Of a stretch of 5,103 nucleotides of DNA, positions 1-5,103 are shown one piece after another; positions within the stretch are counted from its first letter, which is position 1, and every line of letters starts with the position of its first letter. The notes beneath the pieces are model-generated. The model saw only the letters and a program-made list of their open reading frames with translations, did no database searches and was not told where the DNA came from. The stretch is from assembly GCA_023436485.1 (NCBI GenBank), contig JAEZIU010000173.1, positions 1-5,103 on the forward strand, read 5' to 3'. Made by a program: the position numbers and the translations under genes. This DNA comes from Bacillota bacterium. GTDB taxonomy: Bacteria > Bacillota > Clostridia > Acetivibrionales > DSM-1351.

Positions 1-1219
1 GATTCCCTCCGGAAAATTCATTCAGTGTCCTGCCTATATCCCTTGGCCGCACATCAAAGTTTTCAAGGAGTTCCAAAGACTCCTGTCTTACCTTTTTCCA
101 ATCAACCATAATTTTTTTATGTTTATATCCAAGTTTATCCTGAAATCCCATAAGGAAATTGTAGGGTACCGTTAAATCAGGAGCTATGCTGTAGGCTTGT
201 CTATCAGCATGAATGCAAGATACTCCAGCAGTAATTAAATCAGCAGTATTCATACCCTTTATTGACATCCCCTCCAGGAAAATACCTCCTGTCCAGTTAC
301 TCTGAAGTCCAAATAAAACATCAATAATCTCTGCCTGTCCATTACCCTCCACGCCTGCAATACCAAGTATCTCATTCTTATTGATATCGAGGGTGATTCC
401 CTTTAGAACCTCTACCTTCTCAGAATTCCTCAGTTTTACATCCTGAAGTTTCAGCAGAATATCCTTAGATTTATAACTTTTTTTCTCATTTTTTGGAATG
501 CTATGTCCAACCATTAATTCGCTTAATTCGCTTATTGTTGTTTCTCCAACTAACCGTTCCCCAATCATTTTCCCTCGGCGAAGTATATAAATCCTGTCGG
601 ATATAGCCATAGTCTCCTTTAACTTATGGGTGATAATAATGATCGTTTTCCCTTTTTTACGCAAATTATCAATTATCACAAATAAATCCTGGACCTCCTG
701 AGGAGTTAACACTGCTGTTGGTTCATCCAAAATCAAAATTTCGGCACCTTGATACAGAGCCTTAATAATTTCAACTCTTTGCCTTTCACCTATAGAAATA
801 TCCTTAACTAATTTATCTAAAGGAACCTTTAATCCAAATTTAGTTGATAACTTCTCCACAATTTTACTTGCTTTCCTGCGATCAAAGTACAGGTATTTCC
901 CCGGTTCTTTGCCAATCATAACATTATCAACTACTGACATAGTGTCAACCAGCATAAAATGTTGATGTACCATCTGAATACCCATGGAAATAGCTGCTCT
1001 GGGGCTGGAAATATCCATTTTTCTTCCTTTATAAAGGATTTCACCACTATCATTTTTATACATGCCGTATAAAATTTTCATAAGAGTCGTCTTCCCTGCA
1101 CCATTTTCGCCCAGTATGCAAAGAACTTCTCCCCGCTTACAATAAAAATCCACTGAATCCAAAGCTGTATTGTTGCCAAATACCTTTCTAATTCCCTTCA
1201 TTTCAACGAATTTCTCCAC
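1..1219 (-). CDS. Nucleoside-type ABC importer ATPase with two ATP-binding domains (3' end outside the window)
   Basis: This is the cytoplasmic energy-coupling subunit of a CUT2/BMP-type importer, in the family of B. subtilis YufO (NupO) and RbsA. The frame is open from a GTG at 1219 to the window edge, giving 406 codons of an expected 500 or so. The first domain is complete: Walker A GENGAGKTT (37-45), Q-loop region MVHQH (83-87), signature SIGERQR (142-148), Walker B ILILDEP (161-167) and switch His198. The second domain has the degenerate P-loop GVEGNGQ (289-295), with no Walker Lys, which is normal in this family. The window ends inside its signature, SGGN (403-406), so the second Walker B is missing. 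The GTG start is preferred over the ATG at 1201 because it restores the usual lead-in before the M-x-x-I-x-K-x-F motif, although its ribosome binding site (GTGGGG) is weak. It follows the lipoprotein gene after 234 bases. Nucleoside rather than sugar transport is inferred from the BMP and phosphorylase neighbours. Confidence 0.95.
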   Translation of the reverse strand, partial: MEKFVEMKGIRKVFGNNTALDSVDFYCKRGEVLCILGENGAGKTTLMKILYGMYKNDSGEILYKGRKMDISSPRAAISMGIQMVHQHFMLVDTMSVVDNVMIGKEPGKYLYFDRRKASKIVEKLSTKFGLKVPLDKLVKDISIGERQRVEIIKALYQGAEILILDEPTAVLTPQEVQDLFVIIDNLRKKGKTIIIITHKLKETMAISDRIYILRRGKMIGERLVGETTISELSELMVGHSIPKNEKKSYKSKDILLKLQDVKLRNSEKVEVLKGITLDINKNEILGIAGVEGNGQAEIIDVLFGLQSNWTGGIFLEGMSIKGMNTADLITAGVSCIHADRQAYSIAPDLTVPYNFLMGFQDKLGYKHKKIMVDWKKVRQESLELLENFDVRPRDIGRTLNEFSGGN

Positions 1220-1262
1220 GAAAGCACGCCCCACTTTCTATGTTCAAAGATTATGTAAACTT

Positions 1263-1310
1263 GGTTATTGCAATAGGATTAGCTTTCCTTCCAAATCTAT
1301 TGCAATAACC
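1263..1310. repeat. Perfect 14-bp inverted repeat made of two TATTGCAATA palindromes
   Basis: GGTTATTGCAATAG (1263-1276) is followed after 20 bases by its exact reverse complement (1297-1310). Each arm contains TATTGCAATA (1266-1275 and 1298-1307), which is itself a perfect 10-bp palindrome. The two palindrome centres are 32 bases apart, about three helical turns. The element lies 44-91 bases upstream of the ATPase start. As RNA it would fold into a strong hairpin, but no U-run follows on either strand, so it is not a standard terminator. It could be an mRNA-stabilising or translation-dampening hairpin, or a pair of operator sites on one face of the DNA. The structure is seen directly; its function is not known. 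Confidence 0.85.
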
Positions 1311-1339
1311 TATATATTCAAGGCCATATACTAATCCAC

Positions 1340-1358
1340 AAAAGGAGGCTCTCCCCCT
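1340..1358 (-). terminator. Weak terminator-like hairpin between the lipoprotein and ATPase genes
   Basis: On the minus strand AGGGGG, loop AGAG and CCTCCT form a 6-bp stem with one G-U pair, followed by TTT and then G. On the plus strand the wobble becomes an A-C mismatch and no T-run follows, so the signal fits minus-strand transcription only. The U-tail is short. Partial termination or attenuation between the binding-protein and ATPase genes is more plausible than a full stop. This is an inference. Confidence 0.4.
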
Positions 1359-1374
1359 AATCTTGTTTTGAGAT

Positions 1375-1421
1375 TTTTACACAATATGCTTAAGCTTTAA
1401 GTACAACATATCGTGTGAAAA
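1375..1421 (-). other. Long stem-loop just after the lipoprotein stop codon
   Basis: In the minus-strand transcript ACACGATATG (1416-1407) pairs with CATATTGTGT (1388-1379) over ten pairs including one G-U. UUUU/AAAA extends the base of the stem past a bulged C. The loop contains a second small stem, CTTAA-AGC-TTAAG. The plus strand has an A-C mismatch at the wobble position, so the fold favours minus-strand RNA. A-rich rather than U-rich sequence follows, so it is not a classic terminator. A 3'-end-protecting structure for the abundant lipoprotein message is a reasonable guess. The rest of the 234-base gap holds this hairpin, the weak terminator-like hairpin and the inverted repeat. I found no convincing promoter or known riboswitch in it. 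Confidence 0.55.
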
Positions 1422-1453
1422 TTCCCTTTTAGATGGTTATGTAATGTACTTAG

Positions 1454-2548
1454 CTAGTTTTGAAATTTGCCCACTTTTTCAATATATGCATCCACATCTG
1501 TAGGTTCAGCAGGGATTTCTACCTCTGCCTTCACTAAGAATTCTTTTACCTTTTCAAGCTTATCAAGTACGCTTTGCGGTGTAGCAACCTTTGATTCTTC
1601 AAATGTCAATTGTGAAGTTGCAGCATTATCCTTCATACTGATTGTAAAATCTCCACCTTTGAAAGTGCCCTTTATTGCATCCTTTGCGGTTTCATAAACC
1701 ATATCACCAACACCCCTTATTCCTGATGCAAGGATATTGTCAGGAGCAAGACCATTTTGGTTTCCGTCATAGCCTAGTGCATATCTGTTGCTTTTCTTTG
1801 CAGCCTCAAGGACTCCAAGTCCAGATCCACCTGCTGCCTGGAAAACAATACTTGCGCCTTGATCAAACAAACTTTGTGCAAGTTCAGCCCCCTTTCCAGG
1901 ATCGTTCCATGCACCGACAAATGTAGTTAGCACCTTAATGTCAGGGTTTACATATCTTGCACCTGCTGAGTATCCTGCAATAAGGCTTCTTATAATCGGA
2001 ATATCCATTCCTCCTACTATACCTATTATATTTTTCCCCTGTGAATTTGGCAGTTTCCCTTCAGCTTCCATAAGTGCGGCATAAGCACCTACCAAAAATG
2101 AAGTGTCTGTCTGGCTTAATATTACTGACTTAATTGTATCCACTCCGGCAAACCCATCAATAATCATGATTGGCTGCTCCGGATAATCTGCACTTACTGC
2201 CTTAGCCGAATCTACGGAGTCTCCGCCCATAGCAACTATCAATGCATACTCTTCAGTATCAGCAAAATTTCTAATTATACCTTCCATTTCAGATATTGCT
2301 TTTGGCTCAGCAACATCACACTGAATTCCTTCAGCCTTTAATTTTTTGATACCTTCATAACCAAGATCGTTAAATGACTTATCCCCTAATCCTCCTGTTC
2401 CTGTTACATAAGCAATTTTCTTTGAAGGAGACTTTGCACCTCCTTCTCCAGGTGTTTTTGATGAATCTGTACTCTTGCTGCCACAACCACTTAATACTAA
2501 ACTAGAAATTAGCACCAGTCCTAAAATAAAAGATATAAAACGCTTCAT
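1454..2548 (-). CDS. BMP-family (PnrA/BmpA/Med-like) nucleoside-binding lipoprotein
   Basis: This is the extracytoplasmic substrate-binding lipoprotein of an ABC importer, 364 residues long. A lipoprotein signal peptide (1-21, with Lys2-Arg3 and a hydrophobic core) ends in lipobox LSGC, so Cys22 is the predicted lipid anchor. A Ser/Gly-rich linker leads into the Bmp domain. Family motifs seen are DKSFND (56-61), GFAG (132-135), GGMDIPIIRSLIAGYSAG (179-196), AAGGSGLG (238-245) and GYDGNQN (259-265, usually written G-V-D-x-D-Q). In this family the DKSF and D-x-x-Q regions contact the nucleoside. The start is placed at ATG 2548, which is 8 bases from a GGAGG. A longer GTG start at 2563 would run through that binding site, and ATG 2554 is only 2 bases from it. 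The gene begins 27 bases after the phosphorylase stop and precedes the ATPase, as in nucleoside importer operons. The exact ligand is not readable from the sequence. Confidence 0.95.
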   Translation of the reverse strand: MKRFISFILGLVLISSLVLSGCGSKSTDSSKTPGEGGAKSPSKKIAYVTGTGGLGDKSFNDLGYEGIKKLKAEGIQCDVAEPKAISEMEGIIRNFADTEEYALIVAMGGDSVDSAKAVSADYPEQPIMIIDGFAGVDTIKSVILSQTDTSFLVGAYAALMEAEGKLPNSQGKNIIGIVGGMDIPIIRSLIAGYSAGARYVNPDIKVLTTFVGAWNDPGKGAELAQSLFDQGASIVFQAAGGSGLGVLEAAKKSNRYALGYDGNQNGLAPDNILASGIRGVGDMVYETAKDAIKGTFKGGDFTISMKDNAATSQLTFEESKVATPQSVLDKLEKVKEFLVKAEVEIPAEPTDVDAYIEKVGKFQN

Positions 2549-2556
2549 TCTCATTA

Positions 2557-2561
2557 CCTCC
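2557..2561 (-). promoter_or_regulatory. Ribosome binding site that fixes the lipoprotein start
   Basis: GGAGG on the minus strand lies 8 bases before ATG 2548 and only 2 bases before ATG 2554. It is itself part of the reading frame if GTG 2563 is used. It therefore selects the ATG at 2548, directly in front of the Lys-Arg of the signal peptide. Confidence 0.85.
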
Positions 2562-2575
2562 ACTGATAATATTTT

Positions 2576-3370
2576 TTATAGGTACGAATCGCTTAATGCA
2601 TGCTGACACCAGCAATCCTCATCTGACAACAGTTGAATTGTTTTAGCAATTACGTTTTGTACATTATCAAAAATTTTACCCATTGCAGTTTTCATATCCG
2701 TGGCACTGACATGCTCGTCGCAAATCCCTGCAGCCATATTTGCAATTACACCAATAGCGCAATAGCATATTTCTGCCTCTCTTGCCAGAGCTACCTCAGG
2801 GTACTGGGTATGTGCAACCAAATCCGCACCAAGTATGCGGAGCATTCTTATTTCACTCTCTGTTTCAAATCTCGGTCCTTCCATACAGGCATAGGTTGCA
2901 CCATCTAATACATCTATTCCCATAGACATTCCAGCAGATTTTACAACCTGCTTTAACCTGTTGCAGTAGGGGTGTGTCATATCCACATGAGCAATTTTTT
3001 CGCTATGTCTATCGCTTCCCCCGTAGAAGGAATCAGGGCGGCCTTTTGTAAATTCAATAAATTGGTCCAGTAAAACCAATGTTCCTGGCGGATAGGAAGA
3101 ATTCAAAGAACCACTACAGGCTGTAGCAATTATGTTTTTTACTCCTAAGGTTTTCAAAGCCCAAATATTAGCACGAAAATTTATTTGTCCAGGTGCAATA
3201 CCATGTGTTTCTCCGTGTCTTGTTAAGAACGCTACCCTTTTTCCGGTTAAAGTTCCTATATTTACAATTGCGCTTCCATAGGGAGTTTTAATTACTTGCT
3301 TCTCAACTTCAGTGACGTCCGGAAGATTATATATTCCCGTACCACCGATAACTGCAATATTTATTCCCAT
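2576..3370 (-). CDS. MTA/MTI phosphorylase-family purine nucleoside phosphorylase
   Basis: A cytoplasmic enzyme of 264 residues in the PNP/UDP phosphorylase family, trimeric MTAP branch. It splits a purine nucleoside with phosphate into a free base and a (methylthio)ribose 1-phosphate. Visible motifs are GGTGIY (9-14) and RHG (51-53) for phosphate, NFRANIWALKTLGV (64-77), GSL (87-89), MEGPRFET (163-170), TQYPEVALAREAEICY (188-203) and NMAAG (211-215). True MTA phosphorylases carry a TDYD motif at the last site, where Asp reads the 6-amino group of adenine. The Asn here resembles PNP and methylthioinosine phosphorylase, so a 6-oxopurine substrate is inferred. His187 replaces the Met (GMT/NMT) that usually lies by the ribose. 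Length is normal. An AGGAGG 8 bases upstream supports the start, and that site overlaps the cupin stop, suggesting coupled translation. The family call is firm; substrate choice is not. Confidence 0.93.
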   Translation of the reverse strand: MGINIAVIGGTGIYNLPDVTEVEKQVIKTPYGSAIVNIGTLTGKRVAFLTRHGETHGIAPGQINFRANIWALKTLGVKNIIATACSGSLNSSYPPGTLVLLDQFIEFTKGRPDSFYGGSDRHSEKIAHVDMTHPYCNRLKQVVKSAGMSMGIDVLDGATYACMEGPRFETESEIRMLRILGADLVAHTQYPEVALAREAEICYCAIGVIANMAAGICDEHVSATDMKTAMGKIFDNVQNVIAKTIQLLSDEDCWCQHALSDSYL

Positions 3371-3378
3371 GCTTTTTA

Positions 3379-3385
3379 CCTCCTA
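3379..3385 (-). promoter_or_regulatory. Phosphorylase ribosome binding site overlapping the cupin stop codon
   Basis: The minus-strand string TAGGAGG contains both the TAG stop of the cupin gene (3385-3383) and the AGGAGG that serves ATG 3370. Ribosomes finishing the cupin reach the next start directly, which argues for one mRNA and coupled expression of the two proteins. Confidence 0.8.
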
Positions 3386-3874
3386 ATAGAATTTTGTTTC
3401 GCCTGTTAACTTTTTTATCATCACCTCCTGCTCCGGATATTGCTCTATCAATAGTTCGGGATTTTCTGCATGCTCATAATCGCTTGGCTCAAAACCCGGA
3501 CTCATTGTTGTTCCCATTAAGGCATATTCCCCACCATCTACAAGCCTTGAGCCCTGCCAATTACCTGCCTTTACCACATACTGGACCTCCTGGCCGGATA
3601 ATATATCCCCTCCAAGAATAACACGGTGGTAACTTCCATCAGGCAAAAGCTCCAACAATTCTACTGGATCCCCAGAATAGAAATGATATACTTCATCAGT
3701 TGGCAATCGATGCAGATGCGAGTATGCTTCCCCTGTCAACATAAAGTATATTGCTGAACCCATGTCTCTTCCGTCTGCTTTTCCAGAGGAGCGATAGGTA
3801 GACCTAAAGAGGCCTCCCTCCCTCTCCAAAGGGTGCAAGTCTAAACGTTTAATAATTTCTTTTACCTTTGTCAT
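3383..3874 (-). CDS. Cupin_5 (DUF985) family protein, function unknown
   Basis: A 163-residue soluble protein that looks like a single beta-barrel cupin of the DUF985/Cupin_5 family. Family landmarks in order are HP (14-15), EGGLFRSTYRS (19-29), AIYFML (41-46), SHLHRLPTDEVYHFYSGDP (52-70), a VVKAGNWQG strand (100-108), and MSPGFEPSDYE (124-134) with a closing YP (146-147). His53, His55, Glu61 and His64 fall in the core cupin motif and could form a metal or ligand site, but no activity is established for this family to my knowledge. Length is typical. ATG 3874 has AGGAGG 6 bases upstream (3881-3886). The stop overlaps the phosphorylase ribosome binding site with a 12-base gap, so the two are very likely co-expressed. 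A role in handling the sugar or sugar phosphate released by the phosphorylase is conjecture from position only. Confidence 0.88.
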   Translation of the reverse strand: MTKVKEIIKRLDLHPLEREGGLFRSTYRSSGKADGRDMGSAIYFMLTGEAYSHLHRLPTDEVYHFYSGDPVELLELLPDGSYHRVILGGDILSGQEVQYVVKAGNWQGSRLVDGGEYALMGTTMSPGFEPSDYEHAENPELLIEQYPEQEVMIKKLTGETKFY

Positions 3875-4024
3875 GACACTCCTCCTAATTGTTTGGCTTT
3901 TGATAAATAAAGAATTTTTTTGAATACTGATATTTGATATGCCGAAATGGTCATCGATTTATATTTTGAATATTCGCACAATTTTTTATAAAAATCTTTG
4001 GTCGATAATTTTTAAAAAAATTTA

Positions 4025-4804
4025 CTATTCCTCTTTGCAGAAATGTAATTTAATATTGTACTTCTTGCATGCTTTGAATAAATTGTTTGCTTTATCATCA
4101 AATTTTGCTTGATTTGTTATGATGTTTTGAAGCTTATCCATAGGTGTTACAAGATAATATGCCTTTGACCCAAACTTCGAGGCATCCATTAGTAGATACA
4201 ATTCATTTGCTGAAGCAATCATAGCCTTTTTTGCTTCTCCCTCATCAATATTTACATTCGTAAGTCCGTGTTGCACATCCAGGGACGTGGAGGAAAAAAA
4301 GGCTTTGTCTGTATTATATTTCTTCATCATCTCCAACATATCATAGCCATAAATGTACAAGGATGATTTTCTCATCCTTCCACCAAGTAAAATAACCTCA
4401 ACAGTTTTACTCTCAGCAAACCCCAAAGCAACACTAATATTGTTTGTAATAATAGTAATGTTTTTGTCCTGAAGATACTTCACCATATTATACGTAGTTG
4501 AACTGGAATCTAGTGTAATTACATCCCCATTCTCCACTAATCCTGCGGCATACTTCCCTATTGCATTTTTAGCAGCAGCATTTTCAAGAATCCTGCTATC
4601 CAAAGGTGCCTCAAATTTATGAGATGGTATTCGCCTAGCTCCCCCGTGAACCCTTAAGAGAAATTCTTCTTCTTCCAGTCGTGCCAAATCACGTCTTATT
4701 GTCATCTCTGATACATTTAGAACAGTTTTTAAATATGTTACATCTACATATTGTGATTGTTTCAAACAATCAAGAATGAATTGGTGGCGATCTGACACCT
4801 TCAT
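4025..4804 (-). CDS. DeoR-family transcriptional repressor
   Basis: A cytoplasmic DNA-binding regulator of 259 residues, the usual length for the family. The N-terminal DeoR helix-turn-helix (about 5-60) contains the recognition-helix signature VSEMTIRRDLARLEEE (31-46) followed by RVHGGARR (51-58). The C-terminal sugar-phosphate-sensing domain (about 75-232) shows LDSSSTT (98-104), TNN (120-122), LLGG (139-142), DEGEAKKAM (187-195) and MDASKFG (206-212). DeoR-type proteins typically repress until a phosphorylated sugar binds. ATG 4804 is chosen because AAGGGGGG lies 7 bases upstream and the HTH then begins at the normal position. A start at 4864 would coincide with the predicted transcription start and leave no ribosome binding site. 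The gene has its own strong promoter and a likely operator at +1, so autoregulation is expected. Transcription may continue into the cupin, since no terminator is evident in the 150 bases that follow. Confidence 0.94.
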   Translation of the reverse strand: MKVSDRHQFILDCLKQSQYVDVTYLKTVLNVSEMTIRRDLARLEEEEFLLRVHGGARRIPSHKFEAPLDSRILENAAAKNAIGKYAAGLVENGDVITLDSSSTTYNMVKYLQDKNITIITNNISVALGFAESKTVEVILLGGRMRKSSLYIYGYDMLEMMKKYNTDKAFFSSTSLDVQHGLTNVNIDEGEAKKAMIASANELYLLMDASKFGSKAYYLVTPMDKLQNIITNQAKFDDKANNLFKACKKYNIKLHFCKEE

Positions 4805-4811
4805 ATCCTTG

Positions 4812-4819
4812 CCCCCCTT
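4812..4819 (-). promoter_or_regulatory. Ribosome binding site of the DeoR gene
   Basis: AAGGGGGG on the minus strand is 7 bases before ATG 4804. It lies inside the frame that would be read from the earlier in-frame ATG at 4864, which supports the shorter protein. Confidence 0.7.
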
Positions 4820-4846
4820 ATTAGTTTTGAGTAAAATTCTGACATG

Positions 4847-4865
4847 AATGTTCGTTTCTAACATT
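4847..4865. promoter_or_regulatory. GlpR-like operator at the transcription start of the DeoR gene
   Basis: AATGTTCG (4847-4854) and CTAACATT (4858-4865) form an imperfect inverted repeat with perfect outer arms AATGTT/AACATT. The left half matches the known E. coli GlpR (a DeoR-family protein) half-site WATKTTCG completely. The right half matches CGAACATW with one change and a spacer one base shorter. It covers about +1 to +19 of the predicted transcript, the classical place for a repressor to block transcription. That the adjacent DeoR protein binds here is inferred. Confidence 0.55.
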
Positions 4866-4871
4866 TGTTTG

Positions 4872-4901
4872 ATTATAGCATTTGGGCAATTCCATTGTCA
4901 A
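4872..4901 (-). promoter_or_regulatory. Strong sigma-70/sigma-A type promoter of the DeoR gene
   Basis: On the minus strand the -35 is TTGACA (4901-4896) and the -10 is TATAAT (4877-4872), both perfect consensus and 18 bases apart, with an extended -10 TG (TGCTATAAT). The predicted start of transcription is near 4865, giving a leader of about 60 bases before ATG 4804. A promoter this close to consensus generally needs a repressor, which fits the operator at +1. Confidence 0.9.
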
Positions 4902-4952
4902 CGTATACTTTAATTATTAATTTTATTTAGTAATTTAGCATATTACACGAAT

Positions 4953-4971
4953 TATTGTAATAATTACAATA
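4953..4971. promoter_or_regulatory. Palindrome with the 7-1-7 layout of a Fur-family (PerR/Zur-like) box
   Basis: TATTGTAAT-A-ATTACAATA is a perfect 9-1-9 palindrome. Its core TTGTAATAATTACAA (4955-4969) has the 7-1-7 form of Gram-positive Fur-family boxes: it differs by one base per half from the PerR box TTATAATNATTATAA and by one per half from the Zur box TCGTAATNATTACGA. It lies some 50-70 bases upstream of the -35. A further ATTACA at 4942-4947 may be an extra half-site. AT-rich DNA makes chance palindromes common, so the assignment is tentative. Confidence 0.4.
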
Positions 4972-5033
4972 TTCTAATCTATGTTTGATTCAACCATCGT
5001 GTTAGAAATTTGTTGCTCAATTCCATATGGCAC

Positions 5034-5073
5034 AAAAATAACCCTTAACCAATTATCCTAGCTAAGAGTTATT
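5034..5073 (-). terminator. Rho-independent terminator of an upstream minus-strand gene
   Basis: In minus-strand RNA the arms at 5073-5059 and 5051-5037 pair over 15 positions around a 7-base loop, using three G-U wobbles, and the hairpin runs into a U-rich tail (TTATTTTTG). On the plus strand the three wobbles become A-C mismatches and no T-run follows, so the signal is directional. It probably closes a gene lying beyond position 5103 and separates it from the DeoR transcription unit. The stem is AU-rich, so strength is moderate. Confidence 0.7.
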
Positions 5074-5103
5074 CTTCCATGGAATATGTTTTTATTTATA
5101 CAC

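Noticed and set aside
1375..1421. Purine riboswitch suggested by the minus-strand string GATATG next to a purine transport gene
   Set aside because: The conserved three-way-junction core and paired loops of the purine aptamer are absent, and the string is part of a simple long hairpin.
1467..1926. Two plus-strand open frames (76 and 83 codons) opposite the lipoprotein gene
   Set aside because: They lie entirely antisense to a well-supported Bmp-domain gene and have no recognisable motif.
2549..2563. Lipoprotein start at GTG 2563 or ATG 2554
   Set aside because: The GGAGG ribosome binding site is within or too close to these starts. ATG 2548 has ideal 8-base spacing and puts Lys-Arg at the front of the signal peptide.
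2633..3621. Plus-strand open frames at 2633-2908 and 3394-3621
   Set aside because: They are antisense to the phosphorylase and cupin genes, whose protein motifs are unmistakable.
3875..4024. A separate promoter for the cupin gene in the 150-base gap
   Set aside because: Several AT-rich -10-like strings exist, but none has a reasonable -35 at 16-18 bases. No solid terminator after the DeoR gene was found either, so read-through from the upstream promoter remains possible.
4805..4864. A 20-residue N-terminal extension of the DeoR protein from ATG 4864
   Set aside because: That ATG is at the predicted start of transcription without a ribosome binding site, and the extension overlaps the operator and the real ribosome binding site. 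The 259-residue form matches the family.
5075..5084. TTCCATGGAA palindrome near the window end
   Set aside because: It is a short 10-bp palindrome with no partner copy or promoter context in view, and such cases arise by chance.

Overview
The window looks like chromosomal DNA from a low-GC Gram-positive bacterium, most likely a member of the Clostridia. It is AT-rich, the genes have strong AGGAGG-type ribosome binding sites close to their starts, one promoter is a textbook TTGACA/TATAAT, and the solute-binding protein is a Cys-anchored lipoprotein. The lineage is inferred; no taxonomic marker gene is present.

All five genes lie on the minus strand, so transcription runs from high to low coordinates. 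From upstream to downstream they are: a minus-strand terminator of an unseen upstream gene (about 5034-5073); a 200-base regulatory region with a Fur-family-like palindrome (4953-4971), a near-perfect promoter (4872-4901) and a GlpR-like operator at the predicted start of transcription (4847-4865); a DeoR-family repressor (4025-4804); a 150-base gap; a Cupin_5/DUF985 protein (3383-3874); a nucleoside phosphorylase of the MTA/MTI phosphorylase type (2576-3370); a BMP-family nucleoside-binding lipoprotein (1454-2548); a 234-base, hairpin-rich gap; and the ATPase of a nucleoside-type ABC importer (1-1219), cut by the window edge. The permease genes would be expected just beyond position 1.

Together these read as an inducible nucleoside uptake and cleavage operon. 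The lipoprotein captures a nucleoside outside the cell, the double-domain ATPase powers its import, and the phosphorylase splits it with phosphate into a base and a sugar 1-phosphate. DeoR-family regulators usually sense sugar phosphates, so the phosphorylase product or a derivative is a natural inducer candidate. The phosphorylase has the overall MTA-phosphorylase fold signature, but at the base-recognition site it has an Asn-Met-Ala-Ala-Gly motif in place of the Asp-containing MTAP motif. This suggests a 6-oxopurine substrate such as methylthioinosine, inosine or guanosine. The role of the cupin is unknown.

The least ordinary parts are non-coding: two copies of a 10-bp palindrome arranged as a perfect 14-bp inverted repeat between the lipoprotein and ATPase genes, two further hairpins in the same gap, and the layered regulatory sites in front of the DeoR gene. 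No mobile element, CRISPR array, tRNA or rRNA was seen, and nothing here amounts to a clearly new kind of system.
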